Shown here one piece after another: positions 42,352 to 51,793 of a stretch of 64,000 nt of DNA (its first letter is position 1; each line of letters starts with the position of its first letter). Origin of the DNA: Kriegella sp963975415 (lineage in GTDB: Bacteria; Bacteroidota; Bacteroidia; Flavobacteriales; Flavobacteriaceae); NCBI RefSeq assembly GCF_963975415.1, contig NZ_CAXBGN010000005.1:248001-312000 (forward strand), given 5' to 3'. Under the pieces are notes generated by a model, which was not told where the DNA came from, did not search any database, and saw only the letters and a program-made list of their open reading frames with translations. Made by a program: the position numbers and the translations under genes.

Positions 42352-43143
42352 ATGAGAATATTTTTGCATGCCTTTGTTTTATGTGTCGCACTTACTTTTT
42401 TGGTAGGATGTGGTGCCACTAAAATCGATCAAGACGTATCCTTTAAGCAAGAAGCCGGAGTCGCACTCGATAGTCGGTATAAGATACCACCTGCCCAACT
42501 TTTGGTTTTTACGAAAACTAATGGCTTCAGGCACAAATCAATAACCAAAGGTGTAGCTACCCTTCGTAAGTTGGGTCTTGAAAATAATTTCGGGGTGGTT
42601 CATACCGAAGATTCGCTGCAGTTCAATACGGAGACTCTAAAAAGATACCAATTGGTAGTATTTTTAAATACGACTATGGACATTTTAGGAGATAGGCAAG
42701 AAGCTGCATTCGAAGATTATATAAATAACGGAGGGAGTTACATGGGCATACATGCCGCCGCCGATACAGAGTATGAGTGGCCTTGGTATGGTAAATTGGC
42801 AGGGGCTTACTTTTTAAGCCATCCCAAACAACAGGAGGCTAGAATAGAGGTTGTTGATGGAACTCATGCCTCAACCAAGCACTTAAGTGATTCTTGGAGG
42901 CATTTTGATGAATGGTACAACTACAAAAATATTAATCCTGACTTGAATATAGTTATGAAGTTGGATGAAAGTAGTTATGAGGGAGGCAAAAATGGCGACA
43001 ATCACCCGATTGCCTGGTACCACGAGTTTGATGGCGGACGTGCTTTTTACACTGGTCTTGGTCATACTGACGAGGCTTATGACCAACCCGATTTCAGACA
43101 ACATTTGTTGGGCGGTATTGAGTATTGTTTAGGCCGTAAATAA
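42352..43143 (+). CDS. ThuA-domain lipoprotein
   Basis: A 263-residue protein with a lipobox (FLVGCG, Cys20) and a ThuA-like domain: LLVFTKTNGFRHKSI, QLVVFLNTTMDILGDRQEAAFEDYINNGG, YMGIHAAADTEYEWPWYGKL and AWYHEFDGGRAFYTGLGHTDEAY. This is the second ThuA protein of the window, related in fold to that at 5483 but of a different subfamily (the compact GFRHKSI type common beside sugar-oxidation genes). A perfect palindromic terminator closes the gene. Confidence 0.9.
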   Translation: MRIFLHAFVLCVALTFLVGCGATKIDQDVSFKQEAGVALDSRYKIPPAQLLVFTKTNGFRHKSITKGVATLRKLGLENNFGVVHTEDSLQFNTETLKRYQLVVFLNTTMDILGDRQEAAFEDYINNGGSYMGIHAAADTEYEWPWYGKLAGAYFLSHPKQQEARIEVVDGTHASTKHLSDSWRHFDEWYNYKNINPDLNIVMKLDESSYEGGKNGDNHPIAWYHEFDGGRAFYTGLGHTDEAYDQPDFRQHLLGGIEYCLGRK

Positions 43144-43176
43144 GCTAATTCTAGCTTTTGTTGGTGTATAAAGTAG

Positions 43177-43217
43177 AAATGGTAAAACCGACTCATGAGT
43201 CGGTTTTACCATTTTTT
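43177..43217. terminator. Strong bidirectional terminator
   Basis: A perfect 38-bp palindrome centred on CATG (43177-43214) that begins AAATGGTAAAACCGACTC, flanked by A-rich and T-rich runs. It ends the ThuA gene on the forward strand and can also serve the leftward DUF1460 gene. Confidence 0.88.
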
Positions 43218-43362
43218 GAGATGGATGCATTGATTGAATTCCCCTTTGAAAAGACATTAGAAAACGACAGAATTCTATTTAAGGATGGCTTACTTGCAAA
43301 GCATCGGGTTTCTAGACTGAACAGTTGGTTTATCTTCTTGGTTACTTATGTGCGTACATGGG

Positions 43363-44205
43363 TTAAATCGGTCTGGCAACCATGATGCCGGTGTTCTTTT
43401 TTATGTGCTTCAAGTAGTCGGTAAGGGGTAATTTAGAAATTTCGACTTTCATGGAAACCGTTGAAGCGTGAAGTAAATGAATGCGGCCGTCTTTCTCTCT
43501 TGTGGCAATACCCGTGTGGGTTACATCAAGGCCATTAATAGATGTCGCCAATGCTATGATGTCTCCAGTTTGAATTAAGTGTTCATTGGTTTCAATTGCC
43601 GATTGCGGCAAAACGCAAATGGATTTGTTGTTCAAATAATTTTCGGAAGCCTGAATTTTTTTGAAGTTGGCGTTATCCTTTAAAAAGGGATATAGTTCGC
43701 GATGGGTACTCATAAAATTGATGGGCTTGGTAATTTCCATCCCTCCGATTTCCGCGGTAATGTCCTTTAATAATCCTTTTTCTTCATTATTGGCGATCCA
43801 TTCCGAAAAGTAATGAAGTCGGGAGGCATAACCATCTAGTTTTCCGTTATTATACCGAATGGTTTCTAGGTTTTCTGTAAAATCATCAAAGTTAAACCGC
43901 CCTTCTCGCTGCATGATTCCAAAGGCGAGTACATTTTCGACATAAGTTGTACAGTCAAGTCCTTGCAGGTTGATTACCAATGATTCGGTTTCCCCTATTT
44001 CCAAGGTCTTTGCTACATAGGGGGTGCCCATAAAGGTTTTTCCAATGGCAACGAGTGTTTTGCCAAAGTCGTTTTGGCCCAAACCCTTGATTTCAATAAT
44101 CTTCTTTTCCACGGCTTGTTTATCGGCCGGGGAACAAGTGAGATCTTGAGAACTTATTGAATGGCTGAATAATAGAAACAGCCCAACGAAGATCACAAAC
44201 TTCAT
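43363..44205 (-). CDS. Exported DUF1460 protein (NlpC/P60-like amidase fold)
   Basis: About 280 residues. The start at 44205 begins with a signal peptide (MKFVIFVGLFLLFSHSISSQ); an ATG ten codons upstream (44235) overlaps the stop of the preceding gene (TAATG) and could be used by coupling. The mature part matches DUF1460, a papain-like cysteine hydrolase family related to N-acetylmuramoyl-L-alanine amidases: catalytic Cys in GLDCTTYVENVLAFG and His in DVTHTGIAT. Likely acts on peptidoglycan in the periplasm. Last gene of a three-gene envelope group. Confidence 0.88.
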   Translation of the reverse strand: MKFVIFVGLFLLFSHSISSQDLTCSPADKQAVEKKIIEIKGLGQNDFGKTLVAIGKTFMGTPYVAKTLEIGETESLVINLQGLDCTTYVENVLAFGIMQREGRFNFDDFTENLETIRYNNGKLDGYASRLHYFSEWIANNEEKGLLKDITAEIGGMEITKPINFMSTHRELYPFLKDNANFKKIQASENYLNNKSICVLPQSAIETNEHLIQTGDIIALATSINGLDVTHTGIATREKDGRIHLLHASTVSMKVEISKLPLTDYLKHIKKNTGIMVARPI

Positions 44206-44234
44206 AATTTTATTATTTAATTCAAAAGTACTCA

Positions 44235-47200
44235 TTAAAACCCATGATACCCATATACGCCATACCCATTAGGTCGGTAAACTTCTGCCCGTTGCCTGTC
44301 TTTTAGTATAAAGGCCTCGGTGGCGTAATCCATGGCTTCTTCGTTACTATCGGTGTCTTCAATATGTAAGCCATCATTCTGATAAAAAGGGGTAGTGGTC
44401 AATGCCTTTCCCTTTTCAAAGACCAATAAATGCATATTGAAATTGGTGCTGTATTCCGATTGATCGCGTGTTTTGAAATAATAACCCGTAAATTTTTTGC
44501 CATTGTACTTTAGTGGTCGTTGATCCAGAAAAACAGGGGTGTCTTGTTCTTCGTTCTCCAACTCTGAACCCGTGAGTACAGTGGCTGCCAAGTAACACTG
44601 GTTTCGGTATTTGGAAGGGAATAGATTCAACTTTCCGATGGACTTTAATCTGTTAAAAAGCAGGCCCCTACTGTCATTATTCGCTGCCAGTTTGTCGAGC
44701 ATGCCTTTCGGCAATGGTAATCCGTCTTCGGCCAATAAAATAGCATATATCGTTTGTATGCGATGATCATCGACATGTTGCAATCGATCAAAAAACTGGC
44801 TTACTGCTTTTTCCTTTATAAACGGGTAAAGCAAAATGGCATAGTCTTCCAATACTGATTTTTTAGCACTGTGTTTTCGTTCTATGCTGGCATTGACCGA
44901 AAGTCCCGATAGCCGTTTCAGTTGAATTTTGGCATCGCTTAATATTTGTTTGCGATACTTTTTGTAACTCTTTGGTTTGACCAATCCCTTCGCCTTTAAT
45001 TTGGCCAACAACGAAAAAATGGGAGGTTTATACTCTTCAATGGTACTGAAATCCATCAGTTGGGGATATAACTTTCGTGCTTTTGGCAAACTGTCAAAAT
45101 AAGGTTTGAAAATTTTCCTGATTTCAAAGGTGTTTGACACTAAAGGCAAGTCTTTGCCCATAAGCTCCAATAGTAATTTGGTCGATGCTCCATCTGATTT
45201 TTTGGCAACGGCTTGTAAAATTTTGGTCTGGGCGCGAGAATTATTATAAGACTTTACGTAAAAGTCCTTTATAAAGCCGACCGTTCCGGGCTTCTGCAAT
45301 GTGCCTAGTTTTTGAATAAGGTAGGCTTGAATATACTTTTTGTCATCAGGATATTCGAATTCGGAAATGTAATATTCCAATGAGTCGATATGTTTGTTTT
45401 CAAATTTGATTAGCGGATAGCCATCTACCATAATACTATCGTTAGTCCTTAAGGCAGCGAAAAAGTCTTGGGTTTTGTCACCTATAATGCTTCTACCAAT
45501 AAGTGTGTCAAAGGGTCGGAAATTTTCAAAAAATTCGGAAACAAACCGGCTAGGCGGGCCGAGAGTATCGATCTGCGCCTTTACCTCGTAAAGAAGGCCG
45601 CCTTGAACAACATTTTTGATTAGAATGCCTCTTGTACTCGCAGTGTCGGTCAAGGTCAATTGCATTTCATAGTAGTCTTTTGAAATTACAGACTCCTTGG
45701 TTTCGTGAATTATAAAGTTTTTTCGAGTGTACAGTTTTTTACGAAGGGCCCATACCGAGTCGATATTCGCAAACATTAAGAAATCGTGCGATTTATTAAG
45801 TTCAACGGTTATGGCTTCGTTATCCTTGTTTTGATAGATTGTTTTCTTGTTGAATGCATTATATGCTTTGGGTTTTGCTTTGCCCGAAAAATAGTTGCTA
45901 CTACTCTCCACAAACTTGGGAGGATCTACATTGCTTATGGTTCGGAAAAATAAGGCTGTATCAACTACTGCTTTGAATTTTTCTTGATAAACCGGCTCCT
46001 TTATTTGAAAAGAATCGAAATATAATGAAGCTTCACTATCATCAGAGGTCAAGACTCCCAGAAGATAGTAGTCACCTCTTTTAAGTGTTGTTTTTAAATG
46101 CAAAGTTTTATTTTGTGAAGAATCTATGATTGCCGAAGATGTTAGGACAGTACCGTCAAAGGGCTTATAGACGGGTTTGAGTTTGAGGTTTTGATAGAAC
46201 CTTTTCTGAATCTGTTTTAATTCAAAAGTGTCAGCTTCGATAAAATTGAAATCGTTGAGTGTGGCTTTGCGAAGAAAAAAATAGCTGTCGGCAATCGAAT
46301 CGTAGCCTTGAATTGTTCGATTGCCATTACGAAACCTATTGGTGAAGGTGTGATATGTCGGCATTCGCACCTTGAAATCTTGAAATCCGGAGGAAATAGC
46401 GGCATAGGCCCCATCTTGCTTATTAAAGTGGATGCTATTGAAAATCGTGTCGGAATGTTGGGTTACATAATCACCGTCACCACCCATTTTAAAAATAAGG
46501 ATTTCAAGGGGCGTAACATATATATGATAGCGTTGATAATCGCCATTCTTTAACCGGTTTTTAATATCCAGTCCAGAGAATCCGGCATTTTCTATTCGTT
46601 TTTTTTCAATAATCTTCCCCGGAATGTTTTCGAACAGTAATTTATCAAGGTCGTCAAGCGTATAGACGTTGTCTTGTTTTAAATGGGAAAAGGTGGGTAT
46701 ACGGTTTATCATTACATAACTTCCGTTCGCCAAGTCTGGTGAAATGTAGGTGGTATTGATGTTTTCCGATACAGCATATAATTTGTGTGGAAGATCAATA
46801 CTAAAAAGTCCATCATCGGGCCCTTGAGGGGCATAGGTATTCTCCCGAAAAGAACTTTCGAATTTTTCTTTCAGTTTTTGGCCTCTTAAACCAGCTTTTG
46901 AAGTCAGCGCTTTTACGGTATACCCCAAATTTCTCAATAGGGCGATTACTCCCTTTTTCCCGGGTAAATGGGCCGCGCCAATACCCGTAAAAACCTTTGC
47001 CGTCCGCATTACTGAATCAAGCTTTTGCGCCATATTGCCGTTGCGCACATAGAGCATATTATTCATGTAATGATCCGTGTACATGGCCTTGTCTATTGAA
47101 TCTAGTAAATCGATGTCTCGATTGCGATAGGCATCTTGTAATATTGTTGAGGGGTCCTGTAGGCGCATTTTTTTCTGTAACCATTCATCGGGCCTTGGTT

Positions 47201-47744
47201 TCATGGCGTTTAAACTCGCTCGACCTACCAAGGCCGCCGATTCGGCAAGATCTTCCAAGGCAACTACCTTTTTTTTAAACTTTTTCCCTGCTTGATATAT
47301 GAACATATCGAGATAAGTGTCTTCCTCAAAGTTCTGCGAATATGCATCGGTTCGATACAAAATACTGTTTACCCGTCGATCTTCGAAGGCCAAATAGGCC
47401 CCAATCTCTTTTTTACTCGGGTTTCGTATGACAAACGGATAGGTATAAAAACCTTTGGAGACAAAACCATTTCCTTGGCCGTAACCCCTCAGACCTACCC
47501 CATGGCCTTCTTCGAGCCAGGTGCCAGGGTCTGACTCAAGAGCGATAACCTCGCTTTTGTCTAAAGCATCATAGAATACATCGTCTAGTCGAAAAGCAAT
47601 TCTTTTGCTGACATGCATAGTGCCATATAGGTAGGAGGTCTCTTTTAGGCCGTTACCAGAAATTTCCCAAAGCAAACTGTTATTTTCTTGGGAGAAGCCA
47701 AAAAACGGACTTAAAAATAAAAGTAAAATGTAAGCCGAGCGCAT
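44235..47744 (-). CDS. Very large TraB/GumN-domain exported protein
   Basis: About 1170 residues. The start at 47744 gives a signal peptide (MRSAYILLLFLSPFFGFSQ). Residues about 20-290 are a TraB/GumN domain: LYGTMHVSKRIAF (G-x-x-H motif), VIALESDPG, and FTGIGAAHLPGKKGVIALLRNLGY (second conserved GxxH). The remaining ~850 residues are not recognised; they contain long strands, then alpha-solenoid-like stretches. The open frame extends to an ATG at 47855 overlapping the mscS stop (TAATG). A perfect -7 box at 47845-47838 favours an internal start. TraB-type proteins are suspected metalloproteases. Confidence 0.82.
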   Translation of the reverse strand: MRSAYILLLFLSPFFGFSQENNSLLWEISGNGLKETSYLYGTMHVSKRIAFRLDDVFYDALDKSEVIALESDPGTWLEEGHGVGLRGYGQGNGFVSKGFYTYPFVIRNPSKKEIGAYLAFEDRRVNSILYRTDAYSQNFEEDTYLDMFIYQAGKKFKKKVVALEDLAESAALVGRASLNAMKPRPDEWLQKKMRLQDPSTILQDAYRNRDIDLLDSIDKAMYTDHYMNNMLYVRNGNMAQKLDSVMRTAKVFTGIGAAHLPGKKGVIALLRNLGYTVKALTSKAGLRGQKLKEKFESSFRENTYAPQGPDDGLFSIDLPHKLYAVSENINTTYISPDLANGSYVMINRIPTFSHLKQDNVYTLDDLDKLLFENIPGKIIEKKRIENAGFSGLDIKNRLKNGDYQRYHIYVTPLEILIFKMGGDGDYVTQHSDTIFNSIHFNKQDGAYAAISSGFQDFKVRMPTYHTFTNRFRNGNRTIQGYDSIADSYFFLRKATLNDFNFIEADTFELKQIQKRFYQNLKLKPVYKPFDGTVLTSSAIIDSSQNKTLHLKTTLKRGDYYLLGVLTSDDSEASLYFDSFQIKEPVYQEKFKAVVDTALFFRTISNVDPPKFVESSSNYFSGKAKPKAYNAFNKKTIYQNKDNEAITVELNKSHDFLMFANIDSVWALRKKLYTRKNFIIHETKESVISKDYYEMQLTLTDTASTRGILIKNVVQGGLLYEVKAQIDTLGPPSRFVSEFFENFRPFDTLIGRSIIGDKTQDFFAALRTNDSIMVDGYPLIKFENKHIDSLEYYISEFEYPDDKKYIQAYLIQKLGTLQKPGTVGFIKDFYVKSYNNSRAQTKILQAVAKKSDGASTKLLLELMGKDLPLVSNTFEIRKIFKPYFDSLPKARKLYPQLMDFSTIEEYKPPIFSLLAKLKAKGLVKPKSYKKYRKQILSDAKIQLKRLSGLSVNASIERKHSAKKSVLEDYAILLYPFIKEKAVSQFFDRLQHVDDHRIQTIYAILLAEDGLPLPKGMLDKLAANNDSRGLLFNRLKSIGKLNLFPSKYRNQCYLAATVLTGSELENEEQDTPVFLDQRPLKYNGKKFTGYYFKTRDQSEYSTNFNMHLLVFEKGKALTTTPFYQNDGLHIEDTDSNEEAMDYATEAFILKDRQRAEVYRPNGYGVYGYHGF

Positions 47745-47837
47745 ATTAAGAAAAGCCATTACGTGTGTTGACCTTATGTGTTTCCAGAGATATTCTTTTT
47801 TTCGAACAACCATTGCAAGAAAATATAGGAATAGGGT

Positions 47838-47845
47838 CAAAGGTA
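47838..47845 (-). promoter_or_regulatory. -7 element before the TraB/GumN gene
   Basis: TACCTTTG on the reverse strand, an exact TAnnTTTG match within the possible N-terminal extension of the gene. If used, transcription starts after the 47855 ATG and only the internal ATGs (47759, 47744) can serve. No TTG at -33 distance. Confidence 0.35.
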
Positions 47846-47854
47846 TAACGAACA

Positions 47855-48931
47855 TTAGATGTTTCTATTTTTTGCTTCTTCCATATTTTTAATGTACAAT
47901 CGGGTATGGGCCAAACTTTCTGGATAATTTTTCTGTAAAAATGAAATTAATTCTTCACGGACAAGTACCCGTAAATCCCAAGCATCTGAAGAATTTCTGG
48001 CACTCATAAGAGCCCTTATTTCTACAAAACCTGATTTTGAATCGGTTACCTGAATATTGTTTACCTCACCGTCCCAAAGTTCTGATCCTTTCAAAATATT
48101 GGTCAATTCAGCTCGCAACGCGTCGAAGGGCACCATGTAATCGGTGTATAAAAAGACCGTTCCTAAAATGTCCGATGAGGTCTTGGTCCAGTTTTGAAAT
48201 GGTTTTTCGATAAAAAAGGTTGTAGGTACCACCAATCGTCGCTTATCCCAAATTTTAACAACTACATAGGTTAAGGTGATTTCCTCGATACGGCCCCACT
48301 CTCCCTCTACGATAACCACATCATCGAGTTTAATCGGTTGGGCTATGGCGATTTGAATTCCAGCTAGAATGGTGCCAATCATTTTTTGCGCTGAAAAACC
48401 AATGATGATTCCAGCTACACCCGCAGAGGCAAAAATGCTTACCCCGATTTCGCGAATACCTTCAAAGCTCATTAGCGCGATACCCAAGGCAAGAATAACT
48501 ATTATAAATATTGCTATACGCTCTAAAATGTTGAACTGAGTGGTTATTCTTCTTGCCTTTAAATTATCGGCGGCGTGAACATCGTACTTTTCAATGACAC
48601 GGTGTTTGACAATTTTGAGAATGTTTAATGTGAGCCAAGTAAAGGAAAAAATGAATAAAAGGGTGCTGGATTTTTTGAACCAATAACCATAGTCATCAAG
48701 GCCAATAAGCAATCGGAGCGATTGCATTCGAATTAAAAAAGAAAGAAAAATAAGCAATAGTGGCCGACTTATTTTTTTTACCGCCTCAGCAGGAATCAAA
48801 TATTTGGGATTCTTACCGTAAGAATTTAATATTCTGATCACAATAAAGTAAATGATCAATATAAGAAGAAACGCCCCGCTTAGATAAATTAATGAAGGGT
48901 TGTTCACGTTATTAAAAAGGGAGTCCAGCAT
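47855..48931 (-). CDS. MscS-family mechanosensitive channel protein
   Basis: A 358-residue inner-membrane protein with about four to five hydrophobic segments (residues 15-37, 48-66, 83-106, 130-150, 160-180). The pore-lining helix is GVAGIIIGFSAQKMIGTILAGIQIAI, followed by the beta domain start IKLDDVVIVEGEWGRIEEITLTYVVVKIWDKRRLVVP, both diagnostic for MscS. The C-terminal domain is short. It opens tension-gated pores under osmotic downshock. First gene of the leftward group with the TraB/GumN and DUF1460 genes. Confidence 0.92.
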   Translation of the reverse strand: MLDSLFNNVNNPSLIYLSGAFLLILIIYFIVIRILNSYGKNPKYLIPAEAVKKISRPLLLIFLSFLIRMQSLRLLIGLDDYGYWFKKSSTLLFIFSFTWLTLNILKIVKHRVIEKYDVHAADNLKARRITTQFNILERIAIFIIVILALGIALMSFEGIREIGVSIFASAGVAGIIIGFSAQKMIGTILAGIQIAIAQPIKLDDVVIVEGEWGRIEEITLTYVVVKIWDKRRLVVPTTFFIEKPFQNWTKTSSDILGTVFLYTDYMVPFDALRAELTNILKGSELWDGEVNNIQVTDSKSGFVEIRALMSARNSSDAWDLRVLVREELISFLQKNYPESLAHTRLYIKNMEEAKNRNI

Positions 48932-49047
48932 TTGATGGTGTTGTTTTGGCTTTGAGATACAACTTATAAAAAAAGCAGGTTTAAGCTGTTAAAACGGTGT
49001 GAAAAATTGTTTTTTTCTATACAGTGATTAGAAAGTAATAAGGTGTA

Positions 49048-49081
49048 TTGAGATAAAACACGCATACAAACACTATTTTTG
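49048..49081 (+). promoter_or_regulatory. Promoter of hemH
   Basis: TTG at 49048-49050, 23-bp spacer, TATTTTTG at 49074-49081; the ATG follows 21 bp later. The -7 is exact; the spacer is at the long end of the accepted range. Confidence 0.55.
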
Positions 49082-49102
49082 TGGCTCGAAAATTGAAATG
49101 GT

Positions 49103-50134
49103 ATGAAAGGAGTTTTACTAGTTAATTTGGGTTCGCCCGAGAACCCTACGCCTAAAGATGTCAAGCCCTATTTGGATGAGTTTTTAATGGACGAACGTGT
49201 AATCGACACTCCAAAGTGGTTAAGAAATATCATTGTACGTGGTATTATTTTACAAACTCGGCCGAAGAAATCGGCAGCGGCATATCAAAAGATCTGGTGG
49301 GAAGAAGGTTCCCCATTAATAGTGATTTCAGAGCGCTTTGCCGAGAAAGTCAGTAGGGAAACCAAAATGCCGGTTGCTTTGGGAATGCGTTATGGCAGTA
49401 TGACAATTAAAAAAGCCTTAGGGGAACTTAAGACGAAAGGGGTTGATGAAGTACTCTTGGTACCTTTATATCCGCATTATGCTATGTCATCTTATGAAAC
49501 GGTAGTCGTAAAGGCAATGGAAGAGCAGCAAGCACATTTTTCGGAAATGCGTTTGACCACCCTACCCGCATTTTATAAAAATGAAGGTTATATCGAAGTG
49601 TTATCAAAAAGCATTGCAGAAGGATTAAAAAATTTTGATTACGATCACATTCTGTTTTCATATCATGGTATTCCGGAACGTCACATTCGAAAATCAGACC
49701 CTACCCGTTTTCATTGTAAAATCGATGGTCAGTGTTGCACTATTAATTCCGTAGCTCATAATACCTGCTATCGTCATCAATGTTTTGATACGACTGAGCG
49801 TGTTAAAGCATATTTGGGCTTGCCGGACGAAAAGGTAAGCAATTCGTTTCAATCGCGTTTGCCCAACGACCCGTGGTTAAAGCCTTATACCGATTTTGAA
49901 TTTGAACGATTTCCGAAGGAAGGCATAAAAAGGTTGGCGGTAATTACTCCAGCTTTTGTGTCGGATTGTCTTGAAACATTGGAGGAGATCGCTATGGAAG
50001 GCAAACATCAATTCCAAAATGCCGGGGGAGAAGATTACAAGCATATACCTTGTTTAAACGATGATGATGCCTGGGTGCAAGTAATGGCAAAATGGGTCAA
50101 TAATTGGGAAACAACAGGAGAGCTACCTTCTTAA
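49103..50134 (+). CDS. hemH: Ferrochelatase
   Basis: A 343-residue enzyme inserting Fe2+ into protoporphyrin IX (or coproporphyrin III). N-terminus GVLLVNLGSPENPTPKDV is the family signature; His188 in SYHGIPERH and Glu291 in DCLETLEEIAMEG are the active-site pair. An insertion holds five cysteines (205, 211, 212, 222, 227; HCKIDGQCC and NTCYRHQC), which could bind a [2Fe-2S] cluster as in a subset of bacterial ferrochelatases. It is apart from the main haem operon but only 8 kb from it, with its own promoter. Confidence 0.95.
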   Translation: MKGVLLVNLGSPENPTPKDVKPYLDEFLMDERVIDTPKWLRNIIVRGIILQTRPKKSAAAYQKIWWEEGSPLIVISERFAEKVSRETKMPVALGMRYGSMTIKKALGELKTKGVDEVLLVPLYPHYAMSSYETVVVKAMEEQQAHFSEMRLTTLPAFYKNEGYIEVLSKSIAEGLKNFDYDHILFSYHGIPERHIRKSDPTRFHCKIDGQCCTINSVAHNTCYRHQCFDTTERVKAYLGLPDEKVSNSFQSRLPNDPWLKPYTDFEFERFPKEGIKRLAVITPAFVSDCLETLEEIAMEGKHQFQNAGGEDYKHIPCLNDDDAWVQVMAKWVNNWETTGELPS

Positions 50135-50272
50135 TCGTAAAGTGTAAGAATACTTCAAAATTATATAAAAACGCAGTTTCATATGATAGACAGTTTGGTT
50201 GGGAAAAAGCGACATAGTATTGGCCCATCTTTATCCATGTCTTTTACGACAAAAGGTAGTAATGAATAATAC

Positions 50273-51661
50273 ATGGCAAAAGTATCTACAGCGCAATTAG
50301 GTTCAGAACCCATTGGTAAACTATTAGTAAAGCAATCGGTACCGGCAGCAATCGGTATTCTGGTAATGTCGCTCAATGTTTTGGTCGACTCCATTTTTGT
50401 TGGCAATTGGATTGGGTCTATTGCTATTGCCGCGATTAATGTTGTTTTACCGGTTTCTTTTTTTATTGGTGCATTGGGCATGGCCATTGGTATCGGCGGG
50501 TCGAGTATAATTTCTCGTGCTTTGGGTGCGGGGAACAGGGATAAGGCCTTAAAAACATTTGGAAACCAGATTACCTTGACACTTTTGGCAACTGTTTCAA
50601 TGGTCGCCCTAGGTTTGTTTTATGTTGATACGCTGATTCCTGCCTTCGGTGGTAAGGGAGCCATTTTCGCTCCTGCAAAGATTTATTATACCATAGTGCT
50701 CTATGGGGTTCCTTTTTTGGCCCTTTGTATGATGGGCAATACGGTTATAAGAGCTGAGGGAAAACCAAAGTTTGCCATGATTGCTATGATTATTCCTTCG
50801 GTAGGTAATCTGGTTATGGATTATCTTTTTATATACATTTTTGATTGGGGCATGAGTGGTGCTGCTTGGGCAACGACTGTGGGTTATGTGTTGTGCTTTG
50901 CTTATGTTTTGTATTTTTTTCTTTCCAAAAATTCGGAATTAAAAATAGATTTTTCACATTTCGGACTTAACAAAAATATTTTAAAGGAAATCGGCTCCCT
51001 TGGTTTTGTAACCCTTTCGAGACAAGCGGTGACTAGCGTGGTCTATCTACTGATGAATAATATTCTTTTTGGTTTGGGAGGTGAGGCCATGGTTGCAGTT
51101 TATGCTATTATCGGACGTATGCTGATGTTTGCTCTATTTCCTGTTTTCGGGGTAACTCAGGGCTTTCTGCCTATTGCGGGGTTCAATTATGGGGCGAAAA
51201 AATATCACAGGGTACGGGAATCGATAAACACGGCTATTAAGTATGCCGCTTTTATGGCGACCATCGTATTTATTGGTCTGATGGTTTTTCCGGCGGAGAT
51301 AGCGGCATTATTTTTAAGTGATAAACCTGGAATGTCTGCGATGGAGCTCGCGACCAATACCTATGTTTTGGAACATACGCCTTCGGCTATGCGGTGGGTT
51401 TTTGCCGCAACCCCAATTGTTGCATTGCAATTGATAGGGGCGGCCTATTTTCAGGCCATAGGTAAGGCTGTTCCTGCACTCCTTTTAACATTAACACGGC
51501 AAGGCTTCTTTTTTATACCGCTCATTTTAATTCTTCCAATTTATTTCAAGGAACTTGGTGTTTGGATATCTTTTTCAATTGCTGATGTTCTTGCGACATT
51601 GGTAACAGGGTATTTTTTGCGAAAAGAGATAAAGGCCACCCTGTTAAATGTCACTTCATGA
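50273..51661 (+). CDS. MATE-family multidrug/organic cation exporter
   Basis: A 462-residue inner-membrane antiporter with twelve hydrophobic segments in two halves. Family features include the start GSEPIGKLLVKQSVPAAIGILVMSLNVLVDSIFVGNWIG and the GLFYVDTLIPAFG and NTVIRAEGKPKFAM loops. The sequence is closest in style to the NorM/DinF-like MATE branch common in Bacteroidota. Substrate unknown. Monocistronic between hemH and the EcsC gene. Starts with ATG at 50273. Confidence 0.92.
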   Translation: MAKVSTAQLGSEPIGKLLVKQSVPAAIGILVMSLNVLVDSIFVGNWIGSIAIAAINVVLPVSFFIGALGMAIGIGGSSIISRALGAGNRDKALKTFGNQITLTLLATVSMVALGLFYVDTLIPAFGGKGAIFAPAKIYYTIVLYGVPFLALCMMGNTVIRAEGKPKFAMIAMIIPSVGNLVMDYLFIYIFDWGMSGAAWATTVGYVLCFAYVLYFFLSKNSELKIDFSHFGLNKNILKEIGSLGFVTLSRQAVTSVVYLLMNNILFGLGGEAMVAVYAIIGRMLMFALFPVFGVTQGFLPIAGFNYGAKKYHRVRESINTAIKYAAFMATIVFIGLMVFPAEIAALFLSDKPGMSAMELATNTYVLEHTPSAMRWVFAATPIVALQLIGAAYFQAIGKAVPALLLTLTRQGFFFIPLILILPIYFKELGVWISFSIADVLATLVTGYFLRKEIKATLLNVTS

Positions 51662-51793
51662 TATGCGGTAATCGTATACGATTGATGATTTGCTTTTGAA
51701 AGGTCAGTATTTCCTTAGTATTCTTCTTTTTCAATACCTATTCTTGTTACAATGGTTGCCTTTAAAGAGTTGTGGTTTAAACGAGTGATTCGG

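Noticed and set aside
43158..43385. 75-codon forward frame after the ThuA lipoprotein
   Set aside because: It runs straight through a perfect terminator palindrome and overlaps the end of the DUF1460 gene.
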